Positions 51,283 to 60,437 are shown, numbered from the stretch's first letter. The stretch is DNA of 64,000 nucleotides from CAYOWQ01 sp964407695 (GCA_964407695.1 CAYOWQ010000002.1:326016-390015), one strand, 5' to 3'. The notes: a model not told the origin generated them from the sequence alone. Translations and numbers: made by a program.

Positions 51283-52131
51283 ATGATCGGAGACCTGCGC
51301 GGAAAAACCATCATCATCACCGGCGCCAGTTCCGGCATCGGTGCGGCCACTGCCATCGCCGCCGCCGAAGCGGGCATGAAAGTTGTCGCCGTCGCCCGTC
51401 GGGCCGATCGCCTCGATCTGCTCACCCAGCGCATCCGCTCGCTCGGCAGCGACGCCCTTCCCGTCGCCGTCGATATCACCTCCCCCAGCGCCACCACCGC
51501 CATCCTCGACGCCGCCACCAACCGATTCGGCGGTTTCGACGCCGTCTTCGCCAACGCCGGCTTCGGAATCGATCTCCCCGTCCACGAAACCGCCGACCTC
51601 GATCTCCGCCGCATCTTCGAAGTCAACTTCTTCGCCTCCGCCGACCTCATCCGCGAATCCGCCCGACGACTCATCAGCGCTGGTCGTCGCGGCCATCTTC
51701 TGATGTGCTCCAGTTGCCTTGCGAAGTTCACCCTCCCCTCGCTCGGCGCCTACTCCGCCACCAAGGCCGCACAGGCCCATCTCTGCCGCGCCATGCGCTT
51801 CGAACTCCGCCCCCACAACATCGAAGTCGCCAGCGTCCACCCCATCACCACCACCACTGAATTCTTCGCCGTGGCCTCGGGCGACTCAGGGCCCGTCTCC
51901 AAGCTCCCCGACCACGCCCCCAAAATGTTCGTCCAGCCGCCCGAACGCGTCGCCCGCGCGGTCATCAAATGCCTGCGGCGGCCGCGCTCCGAAGTCTGGA
52001 CCAGCATTATCGTGCGCACCGTCGCCGGGTTTATGACCGTCTGCCCCCCGCTCATGGATATGGTCATCTCCCGCGAAGCGCGCCGGCTCGCCGCCGAGCC
52101 CGCAGAGAGGCCAGCGCCCGTCTCGGATTGA
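51283..52131 (+). CDS. short-chain dehydrogenase/reductase
   Basis: 282 residues, a classical SDR. The cofactor motif TGASSGIG is at 13-20, and FANAG is at 89-93. Asn115 lies in VNFF, Ser143/144 in CSS, and the catalytic YxxxK is Tyr157-Lys161 in AYSATK. The residues after beta-2 (VARRADRL) with Arg39/40 favour NADPH. Substrate is unknown. The C terminus has a region rich in basic and Pro residues that may contact membranes. It is followed by gap after 55 bases. Confidence 0.9.
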   Translation: MIGDLRGKTIIITGASSGIGAATAIAAAEAGMKVVAVARRADRLDLLTQRIRSLGSDALPVAVDITSPSATTAILDAATNRFGGFDAVFANAGFGIDLPVHETADLDLRRIFEVNFFASADLIRESARRLISAGRRGHLLMCSSCLAKFTLPSLGAYSATKAAQAHLCRAMRFELRPHNIEVASVHPITTTTEFFAVASGDSGPVSKLPDHAPKMFVQPPERVARAVIKCLRRPRSEVWTSIIVRTVAGFMTVCPPLMDMVISREARRLAAEPAERPAPVSD

Positions 52132-52186
52132 TTCCCGGGCCACCCATTCCTATTCTCACGGCTCCCAGTTCTCAGGAGCACGATCT

Positions 52187-53227
52187 ATGGCCATCAAGGT
52201 GGGCATCAACGGTTTCGGACGCATCGGGCGGCTCGTCTATCGCATCGGCATGGAGCAGGGCGGCATCGAATTCGTCGCCGTCAACGACCTCGTTCCCGCA
52301 GACAATCTCGCCTATCTCCTGAAATACGACACCATGCACCGCCGCTTCATCGTCGGCGGCAAGCCGGTCGAAACCACCGCCACCGAGAATTCCTTCACCG
52401 TCAACGGCAAGACCACCAAGACCTTCGCCGAGAAGGACCCCGCCAAACTTCCGTGGAAAGATCTCGGTGTTCAATACGTGCTCGAGTCCACCGGCCTCTT
52501 CACCGAGTTCGAAAAGGCCAATCTCCACATCGTTGGCGGCGGCGCCCGCCGCGTCATCATCTCCGCCCCCACCAAGACCACCGACGTGGTGCCCACGATC
52601 GTGCTCGGCGTCAACGAAAATATCTACGACCCCGCCAAGCACTCCATCGTCTCCAACGCCTCCTGCACCACCAACTGCCTCGCCCCCGTCGCCAAGGTCA
52701 TCAACGACAACTTCGGCCTCACCGAAGGCCTCATGACCACCATCCACGCCGTCACCGCCACTCAACCCACGCAGGACGGCCCCTCCAAGAAAGACTGGCG
52801 CGGCGGCCGCAACGCCTATCAGAACATCATCCCCGCCTCCACCGGGGCGGCCAAGGCCGTCACCCTCTGCATCCCCGCCCTCAAGGGCAAGCTCACCGGC
52901 ATGTCCTTCCGCGTTCCCACCGCCGATGTCTCCGCGGTCGATCTCACCTTCAAGACCGCCAAGGAAACCTCGCTCGACGAGATCAACGGCGTGATGAAGA
53001 CCGTCGCCGGCGCCAGCCTCCGCGGCATCCTCGGCTACACCGATGAAGAAGTCGTCTCCAGCGACTTCATTGGCGACCACCGCTCCTCGATCTTCGACGC
53101 CAAGGCCGGCATCGAGCTCAACAAGAACTTCTTCAAGGTCGTCTCGTGGTACGACAACGAATCCGGCTACGCCGCCCGCTGCGTCGACTTCATCCGCCTC
53201 ATGGCCGCCAAAGACGGAGTCTCCTGA
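52187..53227 (+). CDS. gap: glyceraldehyde-3-phosphate dehydrogenase
   Basis: Central glycolysis/gluconeogenesis enzyme. 346 residues, starting MAIKVGINGFGRIGRLVYR. Active-site Cys160 is in SNASCTTNCLAPVAK, and Asp34 (VNDL) favours NAD. The C-terminal catalytic domain ends WYDNESGYAARCVDFIRL. AGGAG lies eight bases before the ATG. Codons are strongly C-ending, as expected of a highly expressed gene here. A perfect hairpin repeat follows the stop at 53246-53274. Confidence 0.98.
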   Translation: MAIKVGINGFGRIGRLVYRIGMEQGGIEFVAVNDLVPADNLAYLLKYDTMHRRFIVGGKPVETTATENSFTVNGKTTKTFAEKDPAKLPWKDLGVQYVLESTGLFTEFEKANLHIVGGGARRVIISAPTKTTDVVPTIVLGVNENIYDPAKHSIVSNASCTTNCLAPVAKVINDNFGLTEGLMTTIHAVTATQPTQDGPSKKDWRGGRNAYQNIIPASTGAAKAVTLCIPALKGKLTGMSFRVPTADVSAVDLTFKTAKETSLDEINGVMKTVAGASLRGILGYTDEEVVSSDFIGDHRSSIFDAKAGIELNKNFFKVVSWYDNESGYAARCVDFIRLMAAKDGVS

Positions 53228-53245
53228 ACAATCAAAAAATGATCG

Positions 53246-53274
53246 GGAATCACAGGTTTCCAACCTGTGATTCC
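53246..53274. repeat. perfect 13-bp hairpin after gap
   Basis: GGAATCACAGGTT and its exact complement AACCTGTGATTCC flank a three-base loop, 18 bases after the gap stop. TTGTTT follows on the plus strand. It may end gap transcripts or be a dispersed palindromic element. Confidence 0.65.
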
Positions 53275-53302
53275 TTGTTTCCGGGTGCCATGCCTTGATG
53301 CC

Positions 53303-53490
53303 GGGCGCCCCATCCGATCCCATCCCATCTCCCCGGCCCCATCCGCCCGTCGTCAAGGCACACCAAGCGCCATCACCCCGTCCACGCGGCCAGCAACAAT
53401 CCCAAATCCGCACCATCAACGATCCCGTCGCCGTTCAAATCGGCCACGGAATCATCGCTCTCCCAAGCCGCCAACAGGAGCCCGAGGTCG
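53303..53490. repeat. direct repeat copy A (dockerin 3' end plus flank)
   Basis: About 188 bases closely matching 54289-54471. It covers the last two dockerin-coding segments of one gene (from 53373 up) and about 70 bases of non-coding DNA beyond its stop. Differences are scattered single bases and one short length change. Confidence 0.8.
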
Positions 53491-54179
53491 GCGCCATTCA
53501 CCGCCCCATCCTCGTTGAGGTCTTCAAGCACAAACTCACTCACGTTCACGGAAACCACCAGGTGCGTAATCGCCTTGCCCCACTGGCCATCCTGATCGTT
53601 CTGTGAGTGGATGACATTCATCTGAAAATCAATGCCGATCGAGCCGCCCGCCACATTTCCCAGAACCGAACCGGCTCCCTCCCCAAGCTTCACCAGCGCA
53701 ACCGGCGAACGCGAATCACCCAGCGTGATCTCCCCGCCGATCGTGCCGTGCGTGCCGCTCACCAGTTGATAGGTCCACGACCACTCCAGCCGATACGATC
53801 GAATCTCGCCCGTAGCGCTCAGCGAAAGCGCTGGAACATCACCGTGCATGGCGATGATCGGCGAAACGTTGTTGCTCACAATCGCCGTATCAAAGTTGAA
53901 CACGATCGGCCCGCCCAGGTTGGACGCATTCATCGCCAGCGAAACCGGATGCAATGATCCTCCGCACGGATTCGTCGTGTCTGCCTGCGCCGAGCCCTGA
54001 AACAGTTCAAGGACCGGAACATTCAGCGTATTCGTAAACTCGTTGCGACAGTTCTGCGAAAGAACCGACGGCTGCGCTGAACAGATCACCCCCTCCGCCG
54101 AACCCGCAAACACCGCCGCCGCCGGCGACAGTGCAACCATCGCCAGCACTCCCGCCACGCCAATCTTCCGCGAACGCAT
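53373..54179 (-). CDS. secreted protein with C-terminal type I dockerin pair
   Basis: 268 residues with the ATG at 54179 and GGAG nine bases upstream. A signal peptide (MRSRKIGVAGVLAMVALSPAAAVFAG) is followed by a beta-rich domain of about 185 residues with few cysteines and no recognised family. At the C terminus are two dockerin-like calcium loops: DLNEDGAVNGADLGLLLAAW and DLNGDGIVDGADLGLLL. In planctomycetes such modules are common on secreted proteins without obvious cohesins. It is the downstream partner of the FG-GAP protein, which shares its last residues exactly. Confidence 0.82.
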   Translation of the reverse strand: MRSRKIGVAGVLAMVALSPAAAVFAGSAEGVICSAQPSVLSQNCRNEFTNTLNVPVLELFQGSAQADTTNPCGGSLHPVSLAMNASNLGGPIVFNFDTAIVSNNVSPIIAMHGDVPALSLSATGEIRSYRLEWSWTYQLVSGTHGTIGGEITLGDSRSPVALVKLGEGAGSVLGNVAGGSIGIDFQMNVIHSQNDQDGQWGKAITHLVVSVNVSEFVLEDLNEDGAVNGADLGLLLAAWESDDSVADLNGDGIVDGADLGLLLAAWTG

Positions 54180-54288
54180 AGGTGATTCTCCAGGTGCCGG
54201 GCCATCGCCGCGGCCACACCAGCCTATCAGCAGTCCATTCCCACACACAAGCAAGATCCATGGGCGCCGGGATCCATTCTCTGTTGAC

Positions 54289-54471
54289 GGGCGCCCCATC
54301 CCAACCCATCTCCCCGGCCCAATCCGCCCGTCGTCAAGGCACGCCAACCGTCATCACCCCGTCCACGCGGCCAGCAACAATCCCAAATCAGCACCATCAA
54401 CAATCCCGTCGCCGTTCAAATCGGCCGCAGAGTCATCGCTCCCCCAAACCGCCAACAACAGCCCGAGGTCG
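54289..54471. repeat. direct repeat copy B (dockerin 3' end plus flank)
   Basis: Partner of 53303-53490. It covers the dockerin pair of the FG-GAP gene and about 65 bases past its stop codon. The shared non-coding flank argues for duplication or gene conversion of the whole 3' segment, since selection on protein alone would not preserve it. Confidence 0.8.
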
Positions 54472-56750
54472 CTCCCATCCACAACTCCGTCATGATTTAG
54501 GTCAGCCGTCGGCGTCAACGCTGCGCTGTCGTTGAAGTAGACATAAACTGGTTTGGACGAAACGACCGCGAGATCCAGGTCCCCGTCGAGGTCGAGATCT
54601 GCAACATCGAAGTCTCTTATGTTCAAATAACTCCCGTGGCCCTCGACAGGCGTGAACGTTCCGTCTCCGCAACCCTCGAGAGTGCTCATCGATGTTGATG
54701 AGCCGACAATATCGAGAATGCCATCACCGGTCATGTCTAACAGCTTCAGGCTCTGGATCCAGAATTCCGTATCAATGGGTTGGAGTTCCCCGAACTTCCC
54801 GCTGCCAAGATTGGGTATCAATGCAGGCTGAAATACATTCTTAAATCCAACGGCCGGAGAGTAACTGTACGAATTGCTGACGGCAAGAACGATATCCGGC
54901 AATCCATTCTGATCAACATCGCCGACGTCGATATCCAGAATTCCCTTGACATCAAGCGCGGTGCTGATTGCCGGACCGAACTGCGTTCCGGAAATGCCGA
55001 AACGAATTTCAATCGCGTCAGTAGGACCGTAGGAAGACATCCTGTGCAGGCAGGCGAAGTCAACCTGCCCGTCCAAATTGAAGTCCGCTACGCGAATCTT
55101 GGATGGATGGGTGACGAGCGAGACTTTGACCGGCGGGAATTGCCACACACCATTTCCGCCGTTCAAGCATGCGGAGATATAGCCGTAGTCGAAGTTTGCG
55201 GCGAGAAGATCGAGGTCTCCATCGTGATCCAGATCGACGAACTGAAAGTCGGTGACTGGACCGATTGTCGGAACGGAGCTGAATTCGCCGAACGTGCCGT
55301 CACCGTTCCCATAACGAACTCCAAGAGAGTTGTAGAGAGTGCCATCACCATCGGTTGAGACTATATCAAGGTGACCGTCGAGGTTAACGTCAAGGATAGC
55401 AACATCTGAAGGCGTAAGGAAATACGCGTAGGTGGACGCCATGGCCCACGATGGCCCTCCCGAGGTGAGATACACCCGCACTCCCTGGTCGAACTGCTGC
55501 TGGACCACGATGTCCGGGAACCCATCCTCGTTCAAGTCGCCTACCGCAACATTGCTTTGAGCTTCGGCGTTGGGGATCTGAAGTGGCTGCTTGAGAACAC
55601 CATCCGGATTGCATTGAAGCACGGTGATCGCATCGATCTTACTATTTGCGACAAAGACAGATGATCCGCCTCCCACGGTGTCCGAGTCAAAGATCAGGCC
55701 ACGTGGTCCATCGCCGGTCACCAGAAATTCGGCGCTCCCGAATGCGTTTCCACCCAGCCCGCGAAGAAGCCAAATCCCTGGGGGGCTCGATTGAGAAGGC
55801 GCCCGTGAGAGAAAGAGATCGATCAATCCATCTCCGTCGAGGTCACCCACCGCGGCAGCCGGATTTCCATCGGACGACATGATGTCGATCTCCTGAAGTA
55901 ACTCGTAGCCACCACCCTCCATTCGCTTGATGAGGTGATACGGTCCAAACGTGCGAAATCGAACGATGAATTCGCTTGTTCCGTCGCTCTCCAGATCAAT
56001 CGGCCCGTATTGATTGTTTCCAGTAAGGGGATAGATTTCTTCCGGATCGCTCGCCATTCCGTCCTTGATCTGATACGCGATCAGTTGCGACCCGGCGGTG
56101 ACCAGAAGGTCCGGCTCCCGGTCGCCAGTGGCGTCGACAACACTGGCCGCTCCCAGTGTGGTTATCCCAAGCGACTCCGCCTCGGCAAATGAGCCGTCGC
56201 CAAGCCCCTTCATCACGACGAGGGCGGCCGGAATTCCGTTCTCCTTCTCGGCGACTATGAGGTCCAGAATCCCATCACCGTCGGCATCGATGGCCCCGAC
56301 CACACTGGGTACTGTGGACCAGCGATAATGCGTAATGCTGCCGATCATCGTTGTCGCATCGCCCAGCAGCACCCAGATGCCGCGGCCAAGAGTCGAACTC
56401 GATCCACTGGCCGATTGAACGATGTCCTGCAATCCGTCGCCGTTCAAATCCGCCAGAATCGCGTTGGTCTGCTTCGGTCCCGCCAGAAAGAACGCCGCGT
56501 GGGAGTACTCGCCCCCTTGCTTCGAGAAGACGCCAATCGTCGGCGATGTCTCCGATGTGGGCGACTCGCTGAAATTATCGCTTACCACCAGTTCATTGAT
56601 CCCATCGCCATTCAGGTCGCCAAGAAGCAACTGACTTGGCTGGCCACCTGCATAAAGATGTTGAACCGGGAATCGCGGGACCACTCCCGACGCATTCACA
56701 CACGTCGACGCCGCAACGAAAAGCAACATTCCGCCAATGAGATGACGCAT
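54354..56750 (-). CDS. secreted FG-GAP/VCBS repeat protein with dockerin pair
   Basis: 798 residues with the ATG at 56750 and GGAG nine bases upstream; the frame runs to 56930 but without signal features. A signal peptide (MRHLIGGMLLFVAASTCVNA) precedes about twelve FG-GAP/VCBS units, for example LLGDLNGDGINELVV, ILADLNGDGLQDIV, AIDADGDGILDLIV, QFVDLDHDGDLDLL and DVADLDLDGDLDLAVV. These fold as beta-propeller blades with calcium loops. The C terminus is a dockerin pair (LNHDGVVDGSDLGLLLAVW; LNGDGIVDGADLGLLLAAW). Extracellular binding or anchoring is likely. Base composition is a little less C-rich than that of gap. Confidence 0.87.
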   Translation of the reverse strand: MRHLIGGMLLFVAASTCVNASGVVPRFPVQHLYAGGQPSQLLLGDLNGDGINELVVSDNFSESPTSETSPTIGVFSKQGGEYSHAAFFLAGPKQTNAILADLNGDGLQDIVQSASGSSSTLGRGIWVLLGDATTMIGSITHYRWSTVPSVVGAIDADGDGILDLIVAEKENGIPAALVVMKGLGDGSFAEAESLGITTLGAASVVDATGDREPDLLVTAGSQLIAYQIKDGMASDPEEIYPLTGNNQYGPIDLESDGTSEFIVRFRTFGPYHLIKRMEGGGYELLQEIDIMSSDGNPAAAVGDLDGDGLIDLFLSRAPSQSSPPGIWLLRGLGGNAFGSAEFLVTGDGPRGLIFDSDTVGGGSSVFVANSKIDAITVLQCNPDGVLKQPLQIPNAEAQSNVAVGDLNEDGFPDIVVQQQFDQGVRVYLTSGGPSWAMASTYAYFLTPSDVAILDVNLDGHLDIVSTDGDGTLYNSLGVRYGNGDGTFGEFSSVPTIGPVTDFQFVDLDHDGDLDLLAANFDYGYISACLNGGNGVWQFPPVKVSLVTHPSKIRVADFNLDGQVDFACLHRMSSYGPTDAIEIRFGISGTQFGPAISTALDVKGILDIDVGDVDQNGLPDIVLAVSNSYSYSPAVGFKNVFQPALIPNLGSGKFGELQPIDTEFWIQSLKLLDMTGDGILDIVGSSTSMSTLEGCGDGTFTPVEGHGSYLNIRDFDVADLDLDGDLDLAVVSSKPVYVYFNDSAALTPTADLNHDGVVDGSDLGLLLAVWGSDDSAADLNGDGIVDGADLGLLLAAWTG

Positions 56751-57222
56751 CACCAGAATCTCCAGAAGATGTACGGCCCAGCAATGTGTTTGTCCGGCAG
56801 CCGACTGGCCGCTCCGAACCACGTAAGAGAAATGAACACCGAAGTTCCTGCTCTGCACTCCACGACGCAGGTCGACATCAATGCTGCCGACCATTCTAAA
56901 GGCGGCGTGCTGGCCCTTTGACGGTGACATTGAAAATTCATGCGAATTTCTTGTCGGCCCACCTCACAGCCCGGCCGCACGACATGAGTGCCCCCGGCGA
57001 CCTCATTCAAACTTCACCCAAGCCAACATCTCGCCCATCCTGGGCGCACCGCAGCGCAGCCTCATCCCAATTTTCCAACTTTTCTTTTCCCCGTCCCATC
57101 GGCAATCCAAGCCGCCTTCACCCCGAATAGGCCGATTCGTGTGGCGCGCCTGTCGAATTGCGGCCAAGGGTAGTGGAAGAGATTCCGCTCTTCGCACCTC
57201 GCACTCCCACCCAAGGCCCGCC
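56751..57222. other. 472-base non-coding divergent region
   Basis: This lies between the FG-GAP gene (minus) and the small gene at 57223 (plus) and should hold both promoters. A pyrimidine-rich stretch (CCAACTTTTCTTTTCC, near 57078) is visible. No convincing -35/-10 pair, hairpin or conserved gene was recognised. Confidence 0.5.
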
Positions 57223-57717
57223 ATGCAAACCGAAATCACCGGCCGGATTCACACCCTCAGCCTCACCGCCCTCGACGTCATCGAACGGCTCATGCTCGCC
57301 AAGCCGCTCACCGCCGCAGCCAATGCCGATGCCCCCCTCGAAGACCACAGGCTGCGCGAAACCGCCCGCCGCGCCGCCAACGACCTCCTCCGCATTGCCG
57401 CGATGATCTTCAAGAAGCCCGCCTCCTCGCGGCCGACCCCCACCACCCCGCCGACAGCTTCCGCCAAGAAAATTCTTTCGCCGACGCCGCCACCATCTCC
57501 TTCTCGCTCCAACTCTGATTCGCTAGGACAAGTCACCCCGCAGTCTCCATCGCCTCAGCTCTCTCTCACGCCTCCTGAGTCACCGGATTGGCAACCACCC
57601 AGAATCCCCGGCATGTCCCTCGCGGCCGCGAAGTCGCACTTCCCAGAGCTCTTCGCCCCGTCGCTTAACAAACCAAAACACATGGGGCAGGATTCAACAG
57701 GCCGGTTGTCGCCGTAG
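57223..57717 (+). CDS. small protein of unknown function with Pro/Ser-rich tail
   Basis: 164 residues from the ATG at 57223. The N-terminal 70 residues look like a helical domain (RIHTLSLTALDVIERLMLAKP, LRETARRAANDLLRIAAMIF). A long Pro/Ser/Thr-rich stretch follows, then PRIPGMSLAAAKSHFPELF. The last 13 residues (KHMGQDSTGRLSP) are encoded by copies of a short hairpin repeat, and the stop TAG abuts the full copy at 57718. No family is recognised. Confidence 0.5.
   Translation: MQTEITGRIHTLSLTALDVIERLMLAKPLTAAANADAPLEDHRLRETARRAANDLLRIAAMIFKKPASSRPTPTTPPTASAKKILSPTPPPSPSRSNSDSLGQVTPQSPSPQLSLTPPESPDWQPPRIPGMSLAAAKSHFPELFAPSLNKPKHMGQDSTGRLSP
57686..57703. repeat. degenerate copy of the GGCAGGAT repeat
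   Basis: GGCAGGATTCAACAGGCC resembles the full repeat 32 bases downstream but has a damaged right arm. It lies inside the end of the preceding coding region. Confidence 0.4.
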
Positions 57718-57735
57718 GGCAGGATTCATCCTGCC
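57718..57735. repeat. short palindromic repeat GGCAGGAT-TC-ATCCTGCC
   Basis: A perfect 8-bp inverted repeat with a two-base centre, located between two convergent genes immediately after a TAG stop. The identical sequence recurs at 59357-59374. Confidence 0.7.
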
Positions 57736-57761
57736 AAACCCCCTGTTGACTTGTGAATCCA

Positions 57762-59321
57762 TCATTCTCCGTCGTCCGACTCGTCGTTGTTGCTCGGCAC
57801 TTGTTCCAACTCCGGCGAGAAACCGTTCGATGTTGCCGGCGAACCCGTCAACACGGTCGCCGGATCTGGAAGAGCTGGCAGGCCCGCTGCCCTCCGCACT
57901 GCATTCTGAGCTGCAAGCATCGCAGGCATCTGGCTGTAGGGAAACGACGTCGTCGTCGAATCTGAAAGACCAACCTCCACCATCACCGAAGCATCGCTCG
58001 GAATCCCCTTGATCGCCCCCTCTTCAAGGCACACGACCAGCCACAGCGCGCCCCCCGGTGTATTCAGTGAATTCAGATCGATCCCGTGATACGTAAACAC
58101 ATAGTCGCCCATGCGATGGGCCACCGTGTTCGCTGGCATGGTGTCAACTTCCGCGGCGACCTCCTTGAACTGCTGAAGTTTGGGAAGGGAATCGAGTTGA
58201 TCGGCTGTGGTAGCTCCGATCGATACCGCCCTCGACACTCCACCGGGCGCCACGAACGGCTCCATCGTCCAGTAAATCCCTGTGTCGTCCAGCAGGATCT
58301 CGGAGGCATGCGTCGGTCCCGATCCGTTGTTCAACGTGGCGTAGCTCTGGATTGCCCACACGTAGGACGCCGTCTGCTTCGTCCCCGTCATGCCCCCGGG
58401 CCCGCCGGGAAAACCGCCTCTGGCGAATGTGCCCATGGCCCACATCATCGAAAAAAAGATCGCTGCAGCCATCAGCACCGCCCCGCCGACCGCCGGCACC
58501 GCCACCGCAAGAATCGACCGCACCGGGTGCACCCGATGCGCTTCGGTCACCATGATGGTCGCTGCAATCACCCACGGAAGCCACCCGATGTATGTACCCA
58601 CACAGGGAATCAGCATGAACAGAAGCGCCCCCGTGCTGTAGCACACCGCCTGGGCGGTTCGCGAGATCGGCCCGCGATGCTTCCCGGTGATGCACAGAAT
58701 TCCGTGGCCGACCACGATCATCATCAGCACCAGAACCGCCAGCAGGACCAGCCCCGATGCCATTGGACCAAGCACAAAGGCCAGCAACATGGGCGTCATC
58801 GAACCTGGCCCTCCTCCGGCGAAGGATGCGAAAATCATGTTGCCGCCGCCGCAGAACGAGCCGACAAGTCCTCCAGCGATCCCGATCACTCCGATCGAAA
58901 CACCTGCATATTTCGCCGCTGCCCCGACCGACGACTCCGCCGGTGTCGCCCGCATCAGCGTCGTCGGCTGCCCGATGGCCATGCCGCTCGTGCTGAACCA
59001 CGCCCGCACCGGTCCGCGCTGCTCGCGCTCCAGCCACGGCATCCGCAGGAACTTCGTCCGATTCTCTTCGACGCCGAGGCCGGGACGCACCACCATGTCG
59101 TCAAGGCAGATCGCCTCGCCGCACTCAAGGCAGGCAAACTCCCGCGGTGTCGGCAGCCCGTGTTCATCGGTCCCCAGATACGGGTGGTCGCACTTGGGAC
59201 AGCAGAACCGCACCGAGTTGGAGGCAAACTGATACTCAACCGGCGAAAACGCCCTGCCGCACTCCGGGCACACCCGCGACGCCATGTTCCACAGCGGGTA
59301 ATCGCAGGCCTTGCATTTCAT
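57762..59321 (-). CDS. zinc-ribbon multi-pass membrane protein, function unknown
   Basis: 519 residues. The N terminus has several paired cysteines typical of zinc ribbons: CKACDYPLW, CPECGRAF, CCPKCDHPYLG and CLECGEAICL. From about 130 to 310 there are several hydrophobic segments (IGVIGIAGGLVGSF, MLLAFVLGPMASGLVLLAVLVLMMIVV and others) like Yip1-type or DUF membrane cores. A soluble C-terminal part of about 200 residues (ILLDDTGIYWTMEPFV and on) has no recognised family. This ribbon-plus-membrane layout is common in planctomycetes. The gene is separated from cysK by a hairpin repeat. Confidence 0.65.
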   Translation of the reverse strand: MKCKACDYPLWNMASRVCPECGRAFSPVEYQFASNSVRFCCPKCDHPYLGTDEHGLPTPREFACLECGEAICLDDMVVRPGLGVEENRTKFLRMPWLEREQRGPVRAWFSTSGMAIGQPTTLMRATPAESSVGAAAKYAGVSIGVIGIAGGLVGSFCGGGNMIFASFAGGGPGSMTPMLLAFVLGPMASGLVLLAVLVLMMIVVGHGILCITGKHRGPISRTAQAVCYSTGALLFMLIPCVGTYIGWLPWVIAATIMVTEAHRVHPVRSILAVAVPAVGGAVLMAAAIFFSMMWAMGTFARGGFPGGPGGMTGTKQTASYVWAIQSYATLNNGSGPTHASEILLDDTGIYWTMEPFVAPGGVSRAVSIGATTADQLDSLPKLQQFKEVAAEVDTMPANTVAHRMGDYVFTYHGIDLNSLNTPGGALWLVVCLEEGAIKGIPSDASVMVEVGLSDSTTTSFPYSQMPAMLAAQNAVRRAAGLPALPDPATVLTGSPATSNGFSPELEQVPSNNDESDDGE

Positions 59322-59356
59322 GAGTCATCGATCCGCCGCGAGCCCCAAGGTCGGAG

Positions 59357-59374
59357 GGCAGGATTCATCCTGCC
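59357..59374. repeat. second copy of GGCAGGAT-TC-ATCCTGCC
   Basis: Identical to 57718-57735, located between cysK and the zinc-ribbon gene, about 40 bases beyond the cysK stop. In this orientation it could shape the cysK transcript end. Confidence 0.7.
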
Positions 59375-59414
59375 GCATCCCATGATGACCTTTCGACTTG
59401 TTGATGTGTCAGGC

Positions 59415-60356
59415 TCAGCCCGCCAGGCCCTCAAACAATGGCGTCGAAAGGTAGCGCTCACCAAACGAGCACATGATCGTCACGATCCGCTTGCCCTTGT
59501 TCTCAGGCTTCGCGGCCACTCGTGCCGCAGCGCAGGCATTCGCGCCCGAAGAAATACCGCCGAAGATTCCCTCTTCCTTCGCCAGTCGTCGCGCCCATGC
59601 ATAGGCGTCTTCATTCGAGACCGTTTCGATGCCGTTAAGCAACGTCGTGTCACAGTTCTTGGGAATGAACCCCGCGCCGATACCCTGGATCTTGTGCGGC
59701 GCGGGCCGACCGCCCGAAAGCACCGGCGAAGCTTCCGGCTCCACCGCGATGGCCTTGAAGTCGGGGTTCGACTTTCGGATGAATCGCGTCACGCCCGTGA
59801 TCGTCCCGCCCGTGCCCACGCCCGCCACGATCATATCGATCTTGCCGCCGGTATCGTTCCAGATCTCCGGGCCTGTGGTCTTCTCGTGAATCGCCGGGTT
59901 GGCCGAGTTCTCGAACTGCTGCGGAATCCACGCTCCGGGCGTGTTCGACACCATCTCCTGCGCCTTCCGGATCGCGCCGGGCATGCCTTCCGCCGCCGGC
60001 GTCAGCACCAGCTTCGCCCCCAGCGCCCGCAAGAGCACACGCCGCTCCATCGACATCGATTCCGGCATGGTCAGCGTCAGCGGGTAGCCCCGTGCAGCGC
60101 ACACGAACGCCAGCGCGATGCCCGTGTTGCCCGACGTCGGCTCAATGATTTCCGTTCCCGGCTTGATCTTCCCCGTCTTCTCGGCGTCGTCGATCATGGC
60201 CGCGGCGATGCGGTCCTTCACGCTCGACATCGGGTTGAAGAACTCGCACTTGACGAACACTTCCGCGTGGTCCTTGGGCACGATTCGCCGCAGCTTCACC
60301 ATCGGGGTGTTAAACGTGGTGTCAACGATCGTGTCGTAGGTCTTTCCGTGCGGCAT
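59415..60356 (-). CDS. cysK: cysteine synthase (O-acetylserine sulfhydrylase)
   Basis: PLP enzyme that makes cysteine from O-acetylserine and sulfide. 313 residues with AGGAG seven bases before the ATG. The PLP Lys is Lys47 in NPMSSVKDRIAAAM. TSGNTGIALA at 73-82 binds the substrate carboxylate. The phosphate loop is GVGTGGTITGV, and GGISSGANACAA follows. Length and motifs fit CysK/CysM; the exact isoform is not resolved. It is divergent from flgH. Confidence 0.95.
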   Translation of the reverse strand: MPHGKTYDTIVDTTFNTPMVKLRRIVPKDHAEVFVKCEFFNPMSSVKDRIAAAMIDDAEKTGKIKPGTEIIEPTSGNTGIALAFVCAARGYPLTLTMPESMSMERRVLLRALGAKLVLTPAAEGMPGAIRKAQEMVSNTPGAWIPQQFENSANPAIHEKTTGPEIWNDTGGKIDMIVAGVGTGGTITGVTRFIRKSNPDFKAIAVEPEASPVLSGGRPAPHKIQGIGAGFIPKNCDTTLLNGIETVSNEDAYAWARRLAKEEGIFGGISSGANACAAARVAAKPENKGKRIVTIMCSFGERYLSTPLFEGLAG

Positions 60357-60437
60357 GGTCGGCTCCTGTCAATATTCCGTGAATCGATGGTAACGAAGTC
60401 TGCCCCGTTCGGGAAGCGTGCAGCCGATGTCTCGCCG

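Noticed and set aside
52172..53419. 415-codon minus-strand frame antisense to gap
   Set aside because: Gly/Val/Asp-rich shadow of a highly biased gene.
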